DNA of 64,000 nt from Nocardia macrotermitis (GCF_009604405.1 NZ_WEGK01000005.1:534982-598981), one strand, 5' to 3'. Positions 36,905 to 46,307 are shown, counted from the first letter of the stretch. Notes: generated by a model not told the origin, from the letters alone. Program-made: numbers and translations.

Positions 36905-37756
36905 GTGACTTCTGTGGAACCCCCCGAGCACGTGCGGGCCACATTCGGTCTTCGCGAGGTGACGCCGATCGGGTTGGGGGATTGGGACGGCGGCTGGCGG
37001 TGCGGGGATGTGGTGCTCTCACCGGTCGCCGATCATGCGCGCGCGGCGTGGTCGGCGAATGTGCGTGAGACGTTGGTGGTGGACGGATTGCGGCTGGCGC
37101 ATCCGGTCCGCGCGACCGACGGACGATATGTCGTATCCGGTTGGCGCGCTGACACATTCCTCGAAGGCACCCCCGAACCCCGGCACGACGAGGTGGTGTC
37201 GGTATCGCTGCGGCTGCACCGGGCCACCGCGCGGCTGGAGCGGCCGCGTTTCCTGATGCAGCAGCCCATCGCGCCGTGGATGGATGTGGACGTCTTCGTC
37301 GCCGCCGATCGCGCGGCCTGGGAACAGGTGCCGCTGCGCAGTCTCAAGGCCGGGGGCATGCTGCCGGTGACCTCGCCCGATGGGCAGCGCAGCCTGGAGA
37401 TCCTGACGCAGCTGTCCACGTTGCGCAAACCGGTGCAGTCGGCTTCCCAACTGGTGCACGGCGATCTGTTCGGCACGGTGCTGTTCTCCGGTACGGCCAC
37501 GCCCGGCCTGACCGATATCACCCCCTATTGGCGGCCCGCGTCCTGGGCGGCCGGGGTGATCGTGGTCGACGCGCTGTCCTGGGGCGGCGCGGACGAGGGA
37601 CTGCTGCATCGGTGGTCGGATCTGCCGGAGTGGCCGCAGATGATGTTGCGAGCGGTCATGTTCCGGCTCGCGGTGCACGCACTGCATCCGCGGTCGACGC
37701 CGGAGGCGTTCCCCGGGCTGGCGCACACCGCCGATATGGTCCGGCTGCTGCTGTAG
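36905..37756 (+). CDS. TIGR02569 family protein (Rv3205c-like)
   Basis: A 283-residue protein. The family signature opening is clear: PEHVRATFGLREVTPIGLGD, WDGGWRCGDVVLSPVADHAR. Later parts include VSGWRADTFLEGTPEPRHDE and LVHGDLFGTVLF, recalling the catalytic HGDL loop of aminoglycoside-phosphotransferase-like kinases, and PYWRPASWAAGVIVVDALSW. A small-molecule kinase-like fold is plausible but no activity is known. GTG 36905 matches the family start. Last gene of the block shared with M. tuberculosis. Confidence 0.9.
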   Translation: MTSVEPPEHVRATFGLREVTPIGLGDWDGGWRCGDVVLSPVADHARAAWSANVRETLVVDGLRLAHPVRATDGRYVVSGWRADTFLEGTPEPRHDEVVSVSLRLHRATARLERPRFLMQQPIAPWMDVDVFVAADRAAWEQVPLRSLKAGGMLPVTSPDGQRSLEILTQLSTLRKPVQSASQLVHGDLFGTVLFSGTATPGLTDITPYWRPASWAAGVIVVDALSWGGADEGLLHRWSDLPEWPQMMLRAVMFRLAVHALHPRSTPEAFPGLAHTADMVRLLL

Positions 37757-37762
37757 AACCCG

Positions 37763-38461
37763 TCAGTGTTCGGGGTATTCGGCGATGAGGGAACCGAGGA
37801 AGCAGTTGGCGGCCCTGGCGGCGCGTTCGGAGTCGCCCGCGATGACGGCGTTCACCAACTCGGCGTGTTCGGTGTGGTACGAACCGCCGGATTTGGATGT
37901 GCGGGAACGGATTCCCTGTTCCATGATCGGCAGCAGCGAGTCGTAGAACTCGAGGTAGACCGCGTTGTGGCTGGCGACCACGATGCCGCGGTGCAACTGG
38001 ATGTCGGCGTGGATCGCGCCGGGATCGTCGTCGTCCCAGGCTTTTCGTCGTTCGTCGAGCAGATGCCGCAGGGTGGCGATGTCGTTGTCGTCGCGGCGTT
38101 GCGCGGCCAGGTGGGCGGCCTGGGTGTCCAGGGCCTGACGTAGTTCGAGGATGTCGCGTTCGACGGCGTCGGCGAAATACTTCGCGAGGGTGCCGCCGAG
38201 GTCGGAGGTCGCGATGACGTAGGTGCCCGATCCCTGCCGACGCTCGAGCATGCCGGCGTGCACCAGCGCCTGCACGGCCTCGCGCACGGTGTTGCGGCCG
38301 GTGCCGGTGAGTTCGGTCAGCTCCGGTTCGGTGGGGATGCGGGAGCCGACGGGCCAGCGGCCGGAGCGTATTTCGGCGCGAAGCTGATCGGTGACCTGGG
38401 CGATGAGGCTGGTGCGCCTGACCTGTTGCACACGCAACAGCGTACCCGGCGGGTAATCCAT
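37763..38461 (-). CDS. GntR/FadR family transcriptional regulator
   Basis: A 232-residue FadR-type regulator: winged helix (SLIAQVTDQLRAEIRSGRWP, VGSRIPTEPELTELTGTGRN, TVREAVQALVHAGMLERRQG) and an all-helical FCD ligand domain with metal-binding His (DIQLHRGIV, HTEHAELVNAV). Start ATG 38459-38461 lies just after GGGAGG. It is divergent from an MFS transporter of the cyanate-permease class, which is its likely target. Confidence 0.9.
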   Translation of the reverse strand: MDYPPGTLLRVQQVRRTSLIAQVTDQLRAEIRSGRWPVGSRIPTEPELTELTGTGRNTVREAVQALVHAGMLERRQGSGTYVIATSDLGGTLAKYFADAVERDILELRQALDTQAAHLAAQRRDDNDIATLRHLLDERRKAWDDDDPGAIHADIQLHRGIVVASHNAVYLEFYDSLLPIMEQGIRSRTSKSGGSYHTEHAELVNAVIAGDSERAARAANCFLGSLIAEYPEH

Positions 38462-38484
38462 TGCCTCCCATCATCCGGTCATCC

Positions 38485-38490
38485 TATGAT
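38485..38490 (+). promoter_or_regulatory. -10 element giving a leaderless MFS mRNA
   Basis: TATGAT at 38485-38490 ends 6 bases before the GTG at 38497, the spacing at which transcription and translation starts coincide. It lies in ATCATCCGGTCATCCTATGA (then T), whose outer ATCAT/ATGAT arms are symmetrical and may be the GntR site. Confidence 0.5.
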
Positions 38491-38496
38491 TTGTCG

Positions 38497-39774
38497 GTGT
38501 CACCGACTGTCACCACCGAAAGCCCGTCCCGCGCGTCCGCCGCATCGCCGCACGCGGATGCCCACACCGTCGCCGAACGTCGTCGCTCCCTGCTCGAGGG
38601 GCGGCTGCTGGTCTTCGCCGCGATCATCGTCTCGGCGTTCACGCTGCGTCTGGCGGTGACGGCGTTCACCCCGCTGGCCGAGCGGATCGGCGCGGAGGTC
38701 GGATATTCGACGACCGTCGTCGGCGTCTTCGGCATGATCCCGACGGTCATGTTCGCCGCGGCGGGCGTACTCAGCCCGATACTGGTGCGCCGGTTCGGGC
38801 TCGAGCGCACGGCGTTGCTGGCGATGCTGGCCGCGGCGGCCGGGCAGGCGGTGCGCGCGCTGGTGCCCGCGACGTGGGAGTTGCTGGCGTTCTCGGCGCT
38901 GGCGCTGGCCGGTATGGGTATCGGCAACGTCGTGATCCCGCCGCTGGTGAAACGCTATTTCTCCGATCGTCTCGCGACGCTCAGCGCCCTCTACATCACG
39001 ATGGTGCAGTTGGGGACCGTGCTGCCCGCCCTGATCGCGGTGCCGGTCGCCGATGCCGACGGCTGGCGGGTGTCGCTGGGCGTGTGGGCGTTGTTGCCGC
39101 TGGTCGCCGCGCTGCCGTGGCTTTGGGTGCTGCGTGATCGGCGCGGGCGCGAGGTGGTCGACCGGACCGCGCTGCCCGAGCCGGACGCCGACGGCAGGGC
39201 GTGGAAATCGCCGGTGGCGTGGGGCATGGCCGGAATGTTCGGGATGACCTCGCTGACCACCTACGCCATGTTCACCTGGCTGCCCAAGATCTTCACCGAC
39301 GCCGGGGCCAGTGCGGGTTTCGGCGGGACCATGGTCGCGGTGTTCTCGTTCATCGGGTTGGGTGCGGCGCTGGCCGCGCCGACCGTGACCGCCCGGGTGC
39401 GCAATCCGTTTCCGATCGTGATCGGTTGTGCTGCTTGCTATTTCGTCGCGTTCGCCGGACTGCTGTGGGCTCCGATGAGTGCGCCGGTGCTGTGGGTGCT
39501 GCTGCTCGGGCTCGGGCCCAGCACGTTTCCGATGTCGCTGACGCTGATCAATCTGCGCAGCCGCACGCAGGCGGGTTCGGCGGCGTTGTCCGGATTCAGC
39601 CAGGGCGTGGGTTACAGCGCGGCCTGTGTCGGGCCGTTGCTGTTCGGGGTGCTGCACACCGTGACCGGCGGGTGGACCGTGCCGTTCGCGCTGCTGGCCG
39701 TCGCGGTGCTGGTGATGTTGGCCGGGGCCTGGCAGGCGTGCAAGCCGCGGATGCTCGAGGACACCTGGCGCTGA
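38497..39774 (+). CDS. MFS transporter, CynX/NimT (cyanate permease-like) family
   Basis: About 425 residues with twelve hydrophobic segments after a ~45-residue polar N-terminus. The pattern LRLAVTAFTPLAERIGAEVG, GIGNVVIPPLVKRYFSDRLA, and TFPMSLTLINLRSRTQAGSA with LSGFSQGVGYSAACVGPLLF is that of the CynX/NimT branch (cyanate, nitroimidazole). GTG 38497 is chosen for its position relative to the -10 element. The transported compound is unknown; control by the divergent GntR regulator is likely. Confidence 0.9.
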   Translation: MSPTVTTESPSRASAASPHADAHTVAERRRSLLEGRLLVFAAIIVSAFTLRLAVTAFTPLAERIGAEVGYSTTVVGVFGMIPTVMFAAAGVLSPILVRRFGLERTALLAMLAAAAGQAVRALVPATWELLAFSALALAGMGIGNVVIPPLVKRYFSDRLATLSALYITMVQLGTVLPALIAVPVADADGWRVSLGVWALLPLVAALPWLWVLRDRRGREVVDRTALPEPDADGRAWKSPVAWGMAGMFGMTSLTTYAMFTWLPKIFTDAGASAGFGGTMVAVFSFIGLGAALAAPTVTARVRNPFPIVIGCAACYFVAFAGLLWAPMSAPVLWVLLLGLGPSTFPMSLTLINLRSRTQAGSAALSGFSQGVGYSAACVGPLLFGVLHTVTGGWTVPFALLAVAVLVMLAGAWQACKPRMLEDTWR

Positions 39775-40020
39775 ACCGGTCGGGTTGCGGGGACGGGCCG
39801 TATGGGTTTCGATGACCGTGCGTTTCGGTGACGCTGTGGCCGGGAACACTTCGGCCCGAACGCATTCGCGGCAACACGCCCGGTAGCAGGGCACGGGCCG
39901 GTATCTCACGGGGAGATCGCGACGCGCGTGAGCAACCGTTGATTTGACGGTCATTTCGCGCAGCATCGTCGCAATACCCGTTTCCTACCGTGGGGTCATC
40001 CGGAATTCAGGAGGTTCCCC

Positions 40021-42549
40021 GTGAGCGTGCCGCGCATCCCCGCCCAGCGCACCGTTGTGGTCGTCGGCCACGGCATGGTCGGCCATCGTTTCGTCGAGGC
40101 GCTGCGGTCGCGTGATACCGAGAACCAGTGGCAGATCGTGGTGCTGGGCGAGGAGCCGCGCGCCGCGTACGACCGCGTCGCACTGTCCTCCTACGTGGGT
40201 GTGTGGGATCCGTCGACGTTGGCGCTGCCCGGTAACGAGTACGCCGGTGACGAACTGGTGGATCTGCGCCTGGGCGTCCGGGCCGATTCCATCGATCGCG
40301 GCGCGGGCAAGGTCTTCACCTCCGACGGTGACGCCATCGCCTACGACGCGGTGGTGCTGGCGACCGGCTCGTACGCCTTCGTGCCGCCGGTGCCGGGTCA
40401 CGATCGGCCCGAATGTTTCGTCTACCGCACCATCGAGGACCTCGACGGCATCCGGGCGGCGGCGCAGGGGGCCGGGCCGGGAGCCGTGGGTGTCGTCGTC
40501 GGCGGTGGTCTGCTCGGTCTGGAGGCCGCCAACGCACTGCGGCTGATGGGTGTGACCCCGCACGTGGTCGAGTTCGCGCCGCGGCTGATGCCGGTGCAGG
40601 TGGATCAGGGCGGTGGCGCGATCCTGGAGAAGCTGGTCACCGATCTGGGGTTGCATGTGCACACCGGGGTCGGGACCGCCGCGATCGAATCCGCGGAAGA
40701 CGGTGCGGGAGTTCGTGTTTCGCTGTCCGACGAGTCGGTGATCGACGCGTCGCTGGTGGTGTTCTCCGCCGGTATCCGGCCGCGGGATCAGCTCGCTCGC
40801 GAAGCCGGGCTGGAGGTCGGGGCGCGCGGTGGTGTGATCACCGATCTCGGGTTGACGACCAGTGATCCGAACATCTACGCGATCGGTGAGGTCGCGGCGG
40901 TCGAAGGTACTTGTTATGGGCTCGTCGCGCCCGGGTACAGCACCGCTGAGGTTGTCGCGGATCGGCTGTTGGGCGGGTCGGGTGAGTTCCCGGGGGCGGA
41001 TCTGTCGACGAAGTTGAAGCTGCTCGGTGTGGACGTGGCCAGTTTCGGTGACGCGCATGCCACCAGCGAGGGCGCGTTGTCGGTGGTGCTGCACGACGCG
41101 GCCAAGGGCACCTACGCCAAACTCGTCGTCTCCGATGACGCGAGCACACTGCTGGGCGGTGTGCTCGTCGGTGACGCCTCGCAGTACGCGGCGTTGCGGC
41201 CGTTGGTCGGGCGGCCGTTGCCCGCCGAGCCCGCGGCGCTGATCTCCCCGGCGGGTGCGGAGCTGGGGGCGGACGCGTTGCCCGATGACGCGCAGATCTG
41301 CTCGTGCAACAACGTGTCCAAGGGTTCGATCTGCGGTGCGATCGCCGAGGGCGCGTGTGATGTGCCCGCGATCAAGAGCTGCACGTCGGCGGGGACGTCC
41401 TGCGGTGGTTGTGTGCCGATGCTCAAGAAGCTGCTCGAGCAGTCGGGCGTGGCGATGTCGACCGCGCTGTGTGAGCATTTCGAGCAGTCCCGGGCGGAGT
41501 TGTTCGAGATCGTGCAGGTCACCGGGATCCGGACGTTCTCGGGGTTGATCGCGCAGTACGGCAAGGGGTCGGGCTGCGATATCTGCAAGCCGACCGTGGC
41601 CTCGATTCTGGCCTCGACCGCGAGTGAGCACATCCTCGACGGCGAGCAGGCCGCGTTGCAGGACACCAACGATCACTTCCTGGCGAATCTGCAGAAGAAC
41701 GGCACCTATTCGGTGGTGCCGCGCATGCCGGGCGGGGAGGTGACCGCGGAACAGTTGATCACGATCGGTCAGATCGCGAAGGAGTTCGATCTGTATCTGA
41801 AAGTGACCGGTGGACAACGGATCGACATGTTCGGTGCGCGGGTCGAGCAGTTGCCGTTGATCTGGCAGCGGCTCGTGGACGCGGGGATGGAGTCCGGGCA
41901 CGCCTACGGCAAGTCGTTGCGGACGGTGAAGAGTTGTGTCGGGTCCACCTGGTGCCGGTACGGGCAGCAGGACTCGGTCGCGATGGCCGTGCTGCTCGAG
42001 AAGCGGTACCGCGGCCTGCGGTCCCCGCACAAACTCAAGCTCGCGGTCTCCGGTTGTGCTCGGGAGTGTGCCGAGGCCCGGGGTAAGGACGTGGGGGTGA
42101 TCGCGACCGAGAACGGGTGGAACCTGTACGTCGGCGGCAACGGTGGCCTCACCCCCAAACACGCGGTCCTGCTGGCCGGGGATCTGGACGACGACACACT
42201 GATCCGGTACATCGACCGGTATCTGATGTTCTACATCCGCACCGCGGACCGTTTACAACGCACCGCGCCCTGGCAGGAATCCCTCGACGGCGGTATCGAG
42301 CACGTCCGCAACGTGGTGTGCCAGGACAGCCTGGGCATCGCCGAGGACCTCGAAGCCGCCATGGCCCGGCACGTCGCGGGATACAAGGACGAATGGGCCG
42401 CGGTGCTGGAGGATCCCGAGAAGCTCTCGCGGTTCGTGTCCTTCGTCAATGCCCCTGAAGAAGCCGATCCGACCATCTCGTTCGACAACAGCGGGGAACG
42501 CAAAGTGCCGGTGCTGCTGGGCATTCCGGAGATTCCGGTCACACACTGA
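40021..42549 (+). CDS. nirB: Nitrite reductase [NAD(P)H] large subunit
   Basis: An 842-residue assimilatory nitrite reductase that reduces nitrite to ammonium. Order: FAD/NAD domain (VVVGHGMVGHRFVEAL; GVVVGGGLLGLEAANALRLM), BFD-type [2Fe-2S] (QICSCNNVSKGSICGAI ... SCTSAGTSCGGC), then the siroheme/[4Fe-4S] half with ligands Cys639, Cys645, Cys679 and Cys683 (CVGSTWC and CAREC). GTG 40021 follows CAGGAGGTTCCCC. First gene of an operon with nirD and two siroheme-pathway genes. Confidence 0.97.
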   Translation: MSVPRIPAQRTVVVVGHGMVGHRFVEALRSRDTENQWQIVVLGEEPRAAYDRVALSSYVGVWDPSTLALPGNEYAGDELVDLRLGVRADSIDRGAGKVFTSDGDAIAYDAVVLATGSYAFVPPVPGHDRPECFVYRTIEDLDGIRAAAQGAGPGAVGVVVGGGLLGLEAANALRLMGVTPHVVEFAPRLMPVQVDQGGGAILEKLVTDLGLHVHTGVGTAAIESAEDGAGVRVSLSDESVIDASLVVFSAGIRPRDQLAREAGLEVGARGGVITDLGLTTSDPNIYAIGEVAAVEGTCYGLVAPGYSTAEVVADRLLGGSGEFPGADLSTKLKLLGVDVASFGDAHATSEGALSVVLHDAAKGTYAKLVVSDDASTLLGGVLVGDASQYAALRPLVGRPLPAEPAALISPAGAELGADALPDDAQICSCNNVSKGSICGAIAEGACDVPAIKSCTSAGTSCGGCVPMLKKLLEQSGVAMSTALCEHFEQSRAELFEIVQVTGIRTFSGLIAQYGKGSGCDICKPTVASILASTASEHILDGEQAALQDTNDHFLANLQKNGTYSVVPRMPGGEVTAEQLITIGQIAKEFDLYLKVTGGQRIDMFGARVEQLPLIWQRLVDAGMESGHAYGKSLRTVKSCVGSTWCRYGQQDSVAMAVLLEKRYRGLRSPHKLKLAVSGCARECAEARGKDVGVIATENGWNLYVGGNGGLTPKHAVLLAGDLDDDTLIRYIDRYLMFYIRTADRLQRTAPWQESLDGGIEHVRNVVCQDSLGIAEDLEAAMARHVAGYKDEWAAVLEDPEKLSRFVSFVNAPEEADPTISFDNSGERKVPVLLGIPEIPVTH

Positions 42550-42651
42550 GGCGGGACTCACAAGTGCCGCCATGCATGGGAAATAGGCGCGTAATCGCGT
42601 GGAAACAGTCCGCCGGTACCAATAGGTAAGGCGTTCGGAGGAGAGTTACCG

Positions 42652-43035
42652 ATGACCGTTATCGATACACCCGCATATGCCCCCGTCGTGACAACGGGCT
42701 GGACCCGGGCATGCAAGCTCGACCAGCTGATTCCCGGCCGTGGCGTGGCCGTACTACTCAGGGGCGGGCGGCAGGCCGCGCTGTTCCTGCTGCCCGGCGG
42801 CACCGTCTACGCCGTCGGCAACGTCGACCCGTTCGGCCGGGCCGCGGTGATGTCGCGCGGCATCGTCGGCGATCGCGCCGGCGTGCCGGTGGTGGCCTCG
42901 CCGCTGCTCAAGCAGGCTTTCTCGCTGCTCGACGGGCACTGCCTGGACGACGCCACCGAATCGCTGCCGGTCTATGCTGTGCGTGTGGACGACGGTCTGG
43001 TGTCGGTATCCAATGAACCCGTGGACTGCCCATGA
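42652..43035 (+). CDS. nirD: Nitrite reductase [NAD(P)H] small subunit
   Basis: A 127-residue NirD with the Rieske-like fold. It opens TGWTRACKLDQLIPGRGVAV and continues FLLPGGTVYAVGNVDPFGRA, VMSRGIVGDRAGVPVVASPL; the Cys/His cluster ligands of true Rieske proteins are absent, as normal for NirD. ATG 42652 follows GGAGGAGAG. It overlaps the next start by 4 bases (ATGA). Confidence 0.95.
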   Translation: MTVIDTPAYAPVVTTGWTRACKLDQLIPGRGVAVLLRGGRQAALFLLPGGTVYAVGNVDPFGRAAVMSRGIVGDRAGVPVVASPLLKQAFSLLDGHCLDDATESLPVYAVRVDDGLVSVSNEPVDCP

Positions 43036-44246
43036 ACGAACAGCTTCCGCTGGAGGGTTTCACCGTCGGCGTGACCGCAGCCCGGCGCGCCGACGAACTC
43101 TCCACGATCCTGACCCGGCGCGGCGCGACCATCGTCGCCGCACCGGCCATTCGGATCATCCCACTGGCCGATGACACCGAATTGGAGCGTGTCACAAGGC
43201 AATTGGTCGCCGATCCGCCGCAGCTGACCGTCGCCACCACCGGTATCGGCTTCCGGGGCTGGATGGAGGCCGCCGAGGGCTGGGGCCTGGCCGAGGAACT
43301 GCGTTCGACGCTGGCCTCGACCCGGCTGCTCGCGCGCGGTCCGAAGGCCAAGGGCGCGATTCGCGCCGCCGAATTGCGTGAGGAGTGGTCCCCGGCGTCG
43401 GAGTCCTCGGCCGAGGTGCTCGATCATCTGCTCGCCGAGGGGGTGGAGGGCGTCCGGGTCGCGGTGCAGCTGCACGGCGCGACCACCGAATGGGAGCCGG
43501 TGCCCGACTTCTGCGAGGTATTGCGTTGTGCGGGAGCCGATGTCGTGCCGGTGCCGGTGTATCGCTGGATCCCGCCGGAGGATCAGGCGCCGATGGACCG
43601 GTTGCTCGAGACGATCATCACCGGCGGATTGGACTGTGTCACCTTCACCAGTGCGCCCGCCGTGGCGTCGATGCTGATGCGCGCCAAGGAAACCGGACTG
43701 CTCGAGGGGCTGCTGCACGCGCTGCGGACCCGGGTACTGGCCGCGTGCGTCGGATCGATCACCGCGGCGCCGCTGGAGGAGCTCGGCGTGAGCACCACCA
43801 TGCCCGCGCGGGCGCGGCTGGGTGCGCTGGCCCGGCACGTCGCGGAGGAACTTCCCCGGCGCGCCAACCGAATTCACGCTGCCGGACACGAACTGAGCGT
43901 GCGCGGCGGATGTGTCGTGGTCGACGGTGGGGTGCGGCAGCTCGCGCCCGCGCCGATGGCCCTGATGCGGGCGCTGGCCCGGCAGCCCGGACGGGTGGTG
44001 TCGCGCGGTGATCTGCTGGCCGCGCTGCCCGGCGGCGGTGAGGACACCCATGCCGTGGAGACCGGGATCGCGCGGTTGCGCGCGGGGCTCGGTGCGCCGA
44101 AAGTCATTCAGACCGTGGTGAAACGGGGTTATCGGCTGGCCATGGATCCGGCCGAATGCGTGGACAACAATCCGCGTCCGCCCGTCGCCGGAACGACCGG
44201 ACCGCGACGTCCGGCGCATCCGGCGCCGCTGGCGGGCGTGTGGTGA
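43032..44246 (+). CDS. Uroporphyrinogen-III synthase fused to a winged-helix DNA-binding domain (Rv0260c-like)
   Basis: A 404-residue protein. Residues ~5-270 form a HemD domain (GFTVGVTAARRADELSTILT, TVATTGIGFRGWMEAAEGWG, TFTSAPAVASMLMRAKETGL, ACVGSITAAPLEELGV). Residues ~285-375 are an OmpR-type winged helix (LSVRGGCVVVDGGVRQLAPA, PMALMRALARQPGRVVSRGD, AVETGIARLRAGLGAPKVIQ, VVKRGYRLAM). It may make the siroheme precursor, regulate nitrite genes, or both; the homolog Rv0260c is annotated as a regulator. Overlaps nirD and the chelatase gene by 4 bases each. Confidence 0.93.
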   Translation: MNEQLPLEGFTVGVTAARRADELSTILTRRGATIVAAPAIRIIPLADDTELERVTRQLVADPPQLTVATTGIGFRGWMEAAEGWGLAEELRSTLASTRLLARGPKAKGAIRAAELREEWSPASESSAEVLDHLLAEGVEGVRVAVQLHGATTEWEPVPDFCEVLRCAGADVVPVPVYRWIPPEDQAPMDRLLETIITGGLDCVTFTSAPAVASMLMRAKETGLLEGLLHALRTRVLAACVGSITAAPLEELGVSTTMPARARLGALARHVAEELPRRANRIHAAGHELSVRGGCVVVDGGVRQLAPAPMALMRALARQPGRVVSRGDLLAALPGGGEDTHAVETGIARLRAGLGAPKVIQTVVKRGYRLAMDPAECVDNNPRPPVAGTTGPRRPAHPAPLAGVW

Positions 44247-44974
44247 GCGCACCCGCACTGGTGTTGGTCGCGCACGGCACCAGAAGTGAACGCGGCGTGC
44301 GCATGATCGGTGACCTGGCCGCGGCGGTATCGCGCGAATTGCGCGGAAACGCCGCGCCGGAGGATGTTTCGGCGCCGCAGGTGCGGACGGCCTTCGTCGA
44401 TGTGCTCGGGCCCACCCCCTCGGAGGTGCTGCGGGAGCTGGGATCCGTTCCGGCCGTGGTGGTTCCGGCGTTCCTGGCCTCGGGATACCATGTGTACCAG
44501 GATGTTCCGCGCGAGGTCTCCGAGAGCGAGCATCCGTCGGTGACGGTCACCTCGGCCATGGGGCCCGATGCCGCTCTGGCCCGGGTGATGCGCATGCGAT
44601 TGCGTACGGCCGGTTGGCGTCCCGGCGATGCGGTGGTCTTCGCCGCGGCCGGATCCTCCGACTCCCGGGCCCGCCACGACGTCCGCCAGGCCGCGACCCT
44701 GCTGTCGGCGCAACTGGACACTCCCGCGCACGTCGCCTACGTCGCCACCGGATCGCCGCGTGTCCCGGAAGTTGTTGCCACACTTCGTGAGTCGGGTGCA
44801 CAGCGCGTCTTCATCGCCTCCTATCTCCTCGCCCACGGCCTGTTCCACCAGCGCCTGCACGAGGCCGGAGCGGACGGTGTCGCGGAACCGATCGGCATCC
44901 ATCCGGCGATCGTGCGTCTGCTGGCGAATCGTTATTACTCGGCCGTCCCGGAGCTGGTTCACACGGCCGCCTGA
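44243..44974 (+). CDS. Sirohydrochlorin chelatase, CbiX type (Rv0259c-like)
   Basis: A 243-residue two-domain CbiX/SirB protein that inserts iron (siroheme) or cobalt into sirohydrochlorin. The first metal His is in LVLVAHGTRSERGVRMIGDL; PAFLASGYHVYQDVPREV carries the second His. The C-terminal half repeats the fold (VVFAAAGSSDSRARHDVRQA, FIASYLLAHGLFHQRLHEAG). GTG 44243 overlaps the preceding stop (GTGA). In this operon its likely job is siroheme for NirB. Confidence 0.92.
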   Translation: MSAPALVLVAHGTRSERGVRMIGDLAAAVSRELRGNAAPEDVSAPQVRTAFVDVLGPTPSEVLRELGSVPAVVVPAFLASGYHVYQDVPREVSESEHPSVTVTSAMGPDAALARVMRMRLRTAGWRPGDAVVFAAAGSSDSRARHDVRQAATLLSAQLDTPAHVAYVATGSPRVPEVVATLRESGAQRVFIASYLLAHGLFHQRLHEAGADGVAEPIGIHPAIVRLLANRYYSAVPELVHTAA

Positions 44975-45289
44975 GTGCGTCGTGCGGCGGTTCCGGTGTT
45001 GCCACCAACCGATCACCGCGGTTGATCACCGTTGTGACCATGGGCAATTCGTTCGTTCCGCCCTGATGCGAAGTTGCTGGCCCGGACATCAGGCATGCCC
45101 GCATACTGGTCTCGGTGCTTCGATGGGAACCACCGGCACCAGCGGCGGCGGCCTGGTCGAATTATCGGCTCCGGCCCTGCGGTCGTTCGAGTGGAGGGCG
45201 CAAGACCTGTACGTAATGGTGGTGTGGGCGTGGGTTCGCCCGCCACACAGGATCTTTCGGCGTGTAGCGGGCGAGGTGCGGCGGCGTAC
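44975..45289. other. Intergenic region between the nitrite operon and the deletion scar
   Basis: 315 bases. An ATCACCGCGGTTGATCACCG repeat-like segment occurs near 45012, but no gene, clear terminator or promoter was seen. Confidence 0.35.
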
Positions 45290-45566
45290 TCAGGCGCGGG
45301 TGGGGATTTTCAGGTCGCCGTGGATGACGGTGTGGGTCATGTCGCGGGCGAGCATGTTGTGGGGGAAGCCGGGGTCGAAGGCGCTGACCTCGGCGAGCCG
45401 GGTCAGGTGGGTGGGGTCGAATTCGACGGTCAGTGCGCCGAGGTTGTCCTCGAGCTGGTCGGAGGTGCGTGCGCCGATGATGGGGGCCGTGACCGCCGGG
45501 TTCTGGAGCGTCCAGGCCAGGGCGACCTGGGCGGGGGTCTTGCCGAGGGCGTGGGCTGCGGCCCTC
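45290..45566 (-). pseudogene. Aldo/keto reductase, C-terminal remnant
   Basis: The minus-strand frame ending at the stop 45290-45292 encodes [40 protein letters not shown] and [20 protein letters not shown], the last ~90 residues of an aldo/keto reductase, including the NADPH-binding IIGART segment. The N-terminal ~230 residues with the catalytic Tyr and Lys are missing: upstream the frame runs straight into the equally truncated regulator gene on the other strand. It is non-functional. Confidence 0.82.
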
Positions 45567-46194
45567 GGCTGAGGTATTGGAGGCGCTGGCGCGTGCGTTG
45601 CGGCTGGCTCCCGACGAGCGCGCCTACCTGTTCGATCTGGCTCAGCAGCGCGCGCCCGCGACCGGTAAGCCCGCGAGTGTCGCGGATCCGGCGCTGGTCC
45701 GGTTGGTGGCCGATCTCGCGCCGCTACCGGCGATGGTGGTCAACCACCGCTACGACATTCTGGCCTGGAATCACGAAATGTCCCGGGTGCTGGTGGATTT
45801 CGAGGAGTTGCCGCCGCATCAGCGCAATTCGATGTGGATGTGCGTGATGCATCCGCTGATCCGGGACGGGTTCTATGTCGACCGGGAAAACATTGTGCGC
45901 GAAGGGGTCGCGGATCTGCGGGCGGCCTGGGCCGCGCATCCGGAGGATCGGGTGCTGGCCGATCTGATCGCCGAATTCATCGCGGCCGATACGGAATTCG
46001 CGACGATGTGGGATCAGCGGGACGTGCGGGTGAACGGTCGCGGCACCAAGGTGCTGCGGCATCCGGAGGTCGGCCGGGTGGCGGTGCAGTTCGAGGTGTT
46101 GATGCCGATGCAGGATCCGGATCATCGGTTGGTGATCTATCGGGCGGCGGACGAGGAGAGTCAGGCGGCGCTGGATCGGCTGTGCGCGGGGTGA
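45565..46194 (+). pseudogene. XRE/MmyB-type regulator lacking its N-terminal helix-turn-helix
   Basis: The frame reads [37 protein letters not shown], followed by the complete MmyB-like ligand-binding (PAS-like) domain ([60 protein letters not shown]). Family members have ~65 more residues with an XRE HTH ahead of SAEVLEAL; these are absent, and the sequence changes abruptly into the decapitated aldo/keto reductase at about 45560. A TTG at 45577 could start translation, but the product could not bind DNA. Confidence 0.8.
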
Positions 46195-46307
46195 GTCACG
46201 GGGACCGGAAAAATATTTCGGGAAGTCAGTGAGGATGTGTCGAATCGGGCCGGACGGCTCCGACCGAAGGGTGACAACAGCAGTTCACTTCCATCGAGGA
46301 GCACATC

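Noticed and set aside
39830..40020. GlnR-type site upstream of nirB
   Set aside because: Looked for GTNAC-N6-GAAAC on both strands; only weak fragments (for example GACCGTCAAATCAAC) were seen, too poor to call.
39985..42162. 725-codon frame antisense to nirB
   Set aside because: Composition bias artefact; nirB motifs are complete on the + strand.
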